Source: Mycobacterium sp. DL99 (GTDB lineage Bacteria > Actinomycetota > Actinomycetes > Mycobacteriales > Mycobacteriaceae). Taken from it: 64,000 nucleotides of DNA. The DNA lies in contig NZ_SJOM01000007.1 in the NCBI RefSeq assembly GCF_004762045.1, forward strand, positions 5,667,565 to 5,731,564, given 5' to 3'. The position numbers were made by a program, and so were the translations under genes. Below the pieces are notes generated by a model. That model made no database searches. It was not told where the DNA came from and saw only the letters and a program-made list of their open reading frames with translations. Positions 61,801 through 64,000 of this stretch are shown in pieces; position 1 is the first letter of the stretch, and each line of letters begins with the position of its first letter.

Positions 61801-64000
61801 ATGCGATCCACGGCAGTCGCACGCCATTCGGCCATCTCCGGCAAGGGGATCGGCTGCCCGGTGTAGCTGCTGTTCCAACCTCGGAAGTCACTGCCGAACT
61901 CGACCACCTCGAGATCAGCGTCATACAGCTCGTCATAGATCTGCTGCCACTGATCGACGACTTCCGCCTCGTGATCGGCGGTGCTCGTGTGATCCAGGCT
62001 GACGTAGGCAACGAGATGATCAGCGGCCTCGCTGTGGAAGACGGTGGCGGCGGCCCGGGCAACCTGGGGGCAGGCCAGCAGGGTGTTCTCGATCTCCCCT
62101 AGTTCCAGCCGCTGGCCGCGCAGTTTGATCTGCGCGTCGGCCCGGCCCAGGTACTCGAGGCTTCCCGCCGGGGTCCAGCGCACCAGGTCTCCGGTGCGAT
62201 ACATGCGGGTTCCGGGAGCTCCAAAGGGGTTGGCCACGAACCGGTCCGCCGTCAGGTCGGGCCGGCCGACATAACCGCGAGCCACCCCCGGGCCGGCCAG
62301 ATACAGCTCACCGACCACCCCTACCGGTGCGGGGTGCATCCGCGCATCTAGCACCTGTGCGCACACACCCGCGATCGGGGCGCCGATCCGCACGGGTTCT
62401 CCGGATCTGAGCGCACTCCAGATCGACCAGATGGTGACCTCGGTCGGTCCGTAGGCGTTGAACATCGCCCGTCCGGGTGCCCACGCCGCCACCAGCTCCG
62501 CAGGGCACGCCTCGCCACCCGTGACCAGGGTGGTCAACCCGCCCAGTCGGGTCCGGTCCAGCGTTGCCACCACCGTCGGGGTGATCAACGCGGCATCAAC
62601 GCGCTGATCCTCGATCACGGCGGTCAATGCTTCTCCGGCATAGGAATCCGGCGCTGCCACCACCAGCGCGGCGCCGGAGGACACCGCCCACAGCCACTCG
62701 AACACCGAGGCATCGAACGTCGGTGCGGCCACCATCAGCACCCGCGCGCCCGGGGCCACCCCCCACAATTCGCGATGTGCCGCGGCTTCACCCTGCAGAC
62801 CCGCATGGCTGATTGCCACGCCCTTGGGCGTCCCGGTGGAACCGGACGTGAAGATCACGTAGGCGGCATCGTCGATATCCAACGGCGCCAACCGATCCAC
62901 GTCGGTGATCGGCTCGGACGACCAGCCCGACAGATCGATATCATCGGTCCGCAGCACGGGTCGAGTCCCGGCGCCGGACAGCGTGTCGGTGTCGCGAGTC
63001 AGCACACACACGGCGTCGACGGTGTCGAACACCGCGGCGATCCGCTCAGCCGGATGCGACCGATCCACCGGCACATACACCCCACCCGCCTTGAGCACCG
63101 CCCACCACGCCACTACCAACTCAGCACAGCGGCCCATCGCCACGCCCACCGCACGCTCCGGACCAACCCCTGCACCGATCAACACCCGAGCCAACCGGTT
63201 CGACACCTCATCCAGCTCCCGATACGACAACACCCGCTGCCCATCGACAACCGCCACACCATCCGGATCCGCCGCCACCGCCGCCGCCAACAACTCCGAA
63301 CCCAACCCGACCGGAGCACCCACACCCGAACCAGACCAGTTCTGCAACACCAGATCCCGCTCGGCAGGATCCAGCAGACCCACCTCACCCACCACGACTG
63401 ACGAGTCCGCCACCACAACCTCAAGCACCCGACCGAACCAACGCACCAACCGCTCGATACTGGACCGGTCATACAAATCCGTGGCATAGGTGACCATCCC
63501 GGCAGCACCTTCGCCGGGCACATCCCGCAGATCGATGTCCAGATCCCATTTGGCGGTGTGGGTTTCGGCCACCAGTGCCTCGACCTCGGCACCGGCCAGG
63601 GCAACGTCCGGGCGCACGTTGTTCTGGAACACCATCGCGACCTGGAAGAGCGGGTGGTGCGAGGTGGAGCGCGTCGGGTTGAGCCGCTCCACGAGCCGCT
63701 CGAAGGGCACGTCCTGGTTGCTGTAGGCGTCCAGAGCCTTCTGGCGCACCTGCTCCACCACATCGCTGAAGCGCAGCCCCGAACCGACCCTCACGCGCAG
63801 CACCCAGGTGTTGACGAAGAACCCGACCAACTCATCGAGCGCGGCGTCGGTCCGCCCGGCGATCGGGGTGCCCAGCGCCACGTCCTCGCCGACGCCGGCC
63901 CGCTGCAGCACCACCGCCATCGCGGCCTGCAACACCATCGACACCGTCGCGTTGTGCGCCGCGGCAACCGCCTTGACCCCGGCCCACAGTTCCTGGTCGA
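55803..64000 (-). CDS. NRPS: (C)-A(MT)-T-C-A-T-C, 5' end outside window
   Basis: At least 2731 aa; the frame is still open at the right edge (inside a condensation domain), so the true start lies beyond 64000. In order: the distal part of a C domain; an A domain (FTSGSTGTPKG near 62840) with an N-methyltransferase inserted in its C-terminal part (VLEIGVGSGLML near 61770, NSVVQYFPNAGYL); a T domain near 60530; C with HHIAADGW near 59950; A (YTSGTTGLPKG near 58460); T near 57310; a final C with HHIAADGW near 56725. Hand-read A codes (first 9): DAFLVGAIW, then DYWSVGMVH, which resembles the Thr code DFWNIGMVH. The protein ends right after a C domain in the C-A linker, and the next NRPS begins with the matching A domain. 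The genes overlap by 4 nt. Confidence 0.94.
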   Translation of the reverse strand, partial: DQELWAGVKAVAAAHNATVSMVLQAAMAVVLQRAGVGEDVALGTPIAGRTDAALDELVGFFVNTWVLRVRVGSGLRFSDVVEQVRQKALDAYSNQDVPFERLVERLNPTRSTSHHPLFQVAMVFQNNVRPDVALAGAEVEALVAETHTAKWDLDIDLRDVPGEGAAGMVTYATDLYDRSSIERLVRWFGRVLEVVVADSSVVVGEVGLLDPAERDLVLQNWSGSGVGAPVGLGSELLAAAVAADPDGVAVVDGQRVLSYRELDEVSNRLARVLIGAGVGPERAVGVAMGRCAELVVAWWAVLKAGGVYVPVDRSHPAERIAAVFDTVDAVCVLTRDTDTLSGAGTRPVLRTDDIDLSGWSSEPITDVDRLAPLDIDDAAYVIFTSGSTGTPKGVAISHAGLQGEAAAHRELWGVAPGARVLMVAAPTFDASVFEWLWAVSSGAALVVAAPDSYAGEALTAVIEDQRVDAALITPTVVATLDRTRLGGLTTLVTGGEACPAELVAAWAPGRAMFNAYGPTEVTIWSIWSALRSGEPVRIGAPIAGVCAQVLDARMHPAPVGVVGELYLAGPGVARGYVGRPDLTADRFVANPFGAPGTRMYRTGDLVRWTPAGSLEYLGRADAQIKLRGQRLELGEIENTLLACPQVARAAATVFHSEAADHLVAYVSLDHTSTADHEAEVVDQWQQIYDELYDADLEVVEFGSDFRGWNSSYTGQPIPLPEMAEWRATAVDRILGLKPRRVLEIGVGSGLMLAKVAPQSVEYWGTDFSAPTIAKLQVAVAGQPWGDRVRLQAQPADVIDGLPLGHFDTIIINSVVQYFPNAGYLTEVMDKAVELLAPGGALFIGDVRNHSLQGAFQTGIALARSDADADTDEIRQKVQRAVLGEPELLLAPEFFTNWAAGNGATAGVGIEVKRGMADNELSRYRYDVVVHKTPTAMCSLAGAPVWMWEHCAGLIGLHTELTTQRPAAVRVAAIPRGGVIADVAIEQALAAGRSAGEALPTPDDAVTPEQLYRLGEDDGYQVAVTWGAEPGTVDAVFIDTTRRGHRRVLTDLYLPAAESRQRSTYANDPDTNSKVSAVRQWLGARLPEYMVPSQIVVLEEFPLTTSGKIDRKGLPEPVFAATVFRAPQTPTEKTVAEVFTEVLGLDRVGLDDDFFALGGDSLIATRVCARLQSALGRDVPVRYLFDAPAVGRLADYLDRNQGRAARPPIQVLTRPQRIPLSYAQQRLWFLEQLQGPSPIYNMAVGLRLNGHLDADALGAALADVVGRQESLRTMFQSVDGVSRQVVVPAEQADFGWQIVDAGGWSADQLDDAIGAAARRSFDLGHEIPLRATLFRTCADEHVLVAVVHHIAADGWSVAPLVANLGAAYAGRTSGRAPDWEPLPVQYVDYTLWQRAQLGDLEDTDSRITEQLAYWEQELAGLPERLELPTDRPYPPVADYRGASVLVEWPAQLQQQVARVAREHNVTSFMVVQTALAVLLSQLSASSDVAVGITIAGRGEPELDELVGFFVNTLVLRVDLAGDPTVADLLTQVRRRALGAYEHQDVPFEVLVDRVNPTRSLTHHPLVQVMLAWQNLPWQHSDPAAGLTLGDVQVSPIAAETHTARMDLALSLSERWTSDGAHAGISGMVEFRTDVFDTASIHILIDRLRRVLAAVTADPARTVSSVDLLDEGERSRLGELGNRAVLARSVSGSASIPALFAVQVERVPDAVAVSFAGRSVSYRELDEASNRLAHLLVAQGAGPGRCVALLVNRSVEAIVSILAVLKSGAAYLPIDPMHPDARVEFMLTDAAPIMAITSAGLADRLHGRDVPVIDVDDPRIETYPATQLPEPASDDIAYLIYTSGTTGLPKGVAITHHNVTELLESLDADVERAGVWSQCHSYAFDYSVWELWGPLLAGGRLVVVPEDVTRSPQELHALLATEQVTVLSQTPSAFYALQVADTQQPDLGRQLKLETVVFGGEALEPQRLEPWLSSHPAGTPRMINMYGITETTVHASFREIFDGDIGRAVSPIGVPLAHLGFFVLDKWLRPVPPGVVGELYVAGTGLGVGYVRRGGLTAARFVACPFAGNGSSGRRMYRTGDLVSWDTAGELRYAGRADEQVKIRGYRIELGEIQTALADLDGVEQAVVIAREDRPGDKRLVGYLTGAADPVQVRAALAQRLPGYMVPAAVVALEQLPLTVNGKLDKRALPAPDYADGDGYRAPTNAVEEILAGIYAQVLGLERVGVDDSFFDLGGDSLSAMRLISAVNTSLDAGLAVRAVFDAPSVSELAPRIGESSGRRTPLTAQQRPEVVPLSYAQQRLWFFNQLQGPSPVYNMPTALRITGALDVEALGAALADVVGRQEGLRTLFPAVEGIPRQVVVPAEQADFGWQIVDAAGWTAEQLSAAVHAAVCHTFDLATEIPLRATLFRMGPDDHVLVAVAHHIAADGWSVTPLVADLGVAYAGRCAGQAPDWAPLPVQYIDYTLWQQDWLGSEEDPDSVISGQLAYWQEALAGMPERLELPTDRPYPPVADYRGASVTVDWPAQLQQQVARTAREHNATSFMVVQAALAVLLSQLSASSDVAVGIAIAGRGEPQLDELVGFFVNTLVLRVDLSGDPTIDELLSQVRQRSLSAFDHQDVPFDVLVERLNPARSLARHPLVQVLLAWQNFAGDPAVDVALGDVQIAPLSAETHAARMDLVFSLSERWTPDGEPAGIGGGVEFRTDVFDAASIDKLVERLRRVLMVLTAEPGGQS
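58633..58945 (-). repeat. Near-identical segment in NRPS A domain, copy 2
   Basis: The second copy of the 313-nt segment, in the non-methylating A domain of the upstream NRPS, offset by 3248 nt from copy 1. Abrupt ends and very high identity compared with flanking domain sequence suggest gene conversion or a recent partial module duplication. Confidence 0.85.

Noticed and set aside
44389..64000. Epimerisation domains or a terminal reductase as in glycopeptidolipid NRPSs
   Set aside because: Every HHxxxDG-containing domain seen has the N-terminal signature and position of a condensation domain between T and A. The protein ends in a thioesterase, and no Rossmann reductase motif was found.
33541..64000. 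An mbtH-like gene in the cluster
   Set aside because: No small frame with the MbtH signature was found on either strand. If present it must lie beyond the right edge, where the upstream NRPS begins.
1..64000. CRISPR arrays, tRNA/rRNA genes, insertion sequences, phage genes
   Set aside because: No regularly spaced direct repeats, cloverleaf candidates, transposase or integrase motifs were noticed. A tRNAscan/ISfinder run would be needed to exclude them formally.

Overview
The window looks like chromosomal DNA of a rapidly growing mycobacterium (Mycolicibacterium type). It is GC-rich, encodes MmpS/MmpL, GAP and hemophore-type proteins found only in mycobacteria or nearly so, and its left half follows the gene order of the M. 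tuberculosis cholesterol-catabolism region (cyp142 through Rv3531c). Assignments rest on recalled family sequences, motifs and gene order; no database search was possible.

Layout. 1-1,300: the start of a secreted protein cut by the window edge, then a DUF559/AbiEi-like nuclease-fold gene bracketed by two related long hairpins. 1,278-9,935: steroid block I, with cyp142, an Rv3519-like protein, an inserted methyltransferase, an Rv3520c-like F420 oxidoreductase, and a divergent DUF35-ltp4-ltp3-oxidoreductase-SnoaL operon with a KstR box in its promoter. 10,008-15,755: an inserted hydantoinase/oxoprolinase pair (hyuA-hyuB) with a divergent PucR regulator. 15,826-23,983: steroid block II, with a gamma-carbonic anhydrase, a lipoprotein, kshA (KstR box), an Rv3527-like protein, another F420 oxidoreductase, a sulfotransferase, an SDR, an Rv3531c-like protein and a divergent IclR regulator whose shared promoter holds a KstR box and an 18-bp palindrome. 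23,998-24,330: a small secreted hemophore-like protein.

24,415-64,000 (edge): a lipopeptide gene cluster. The minus strand carries FAAL - alpha/beta hydrolase - mmpS - mmpL - mmpL. The plus strand carries a fully reducing Mas-like PKS - GAP-family membrane protein - htpG - WS/DGAT/PapA-like acyltransferase. Convergent to these are two giant NRPS genes, the upstream one running off the right edge. The visible assembly line reads C-A(MT)-T, C-A-T, C | A-T, C-A(MT)-T, C-A(MT)-T-TE. Three modules carry an N-methyltransferase inserted in the A domain, and the terminal thioesterase has Cys where Ser is usual.

Inferred working model: the FAAL activates a fatty acid, the PKS extends it, the NRPS builds a partly N-methylated peptide on it, the acyltransferase decorates it, and MmpS/MmpL with the GAP protein move it to the envelope. 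The parts resemble the glycopeptidolipid locus, but the N-methylating modules and the Cys thioesterase (instead of a terminal reductase) point to a different lipopeptide. This cluster is the most likely undescribed system in the window.
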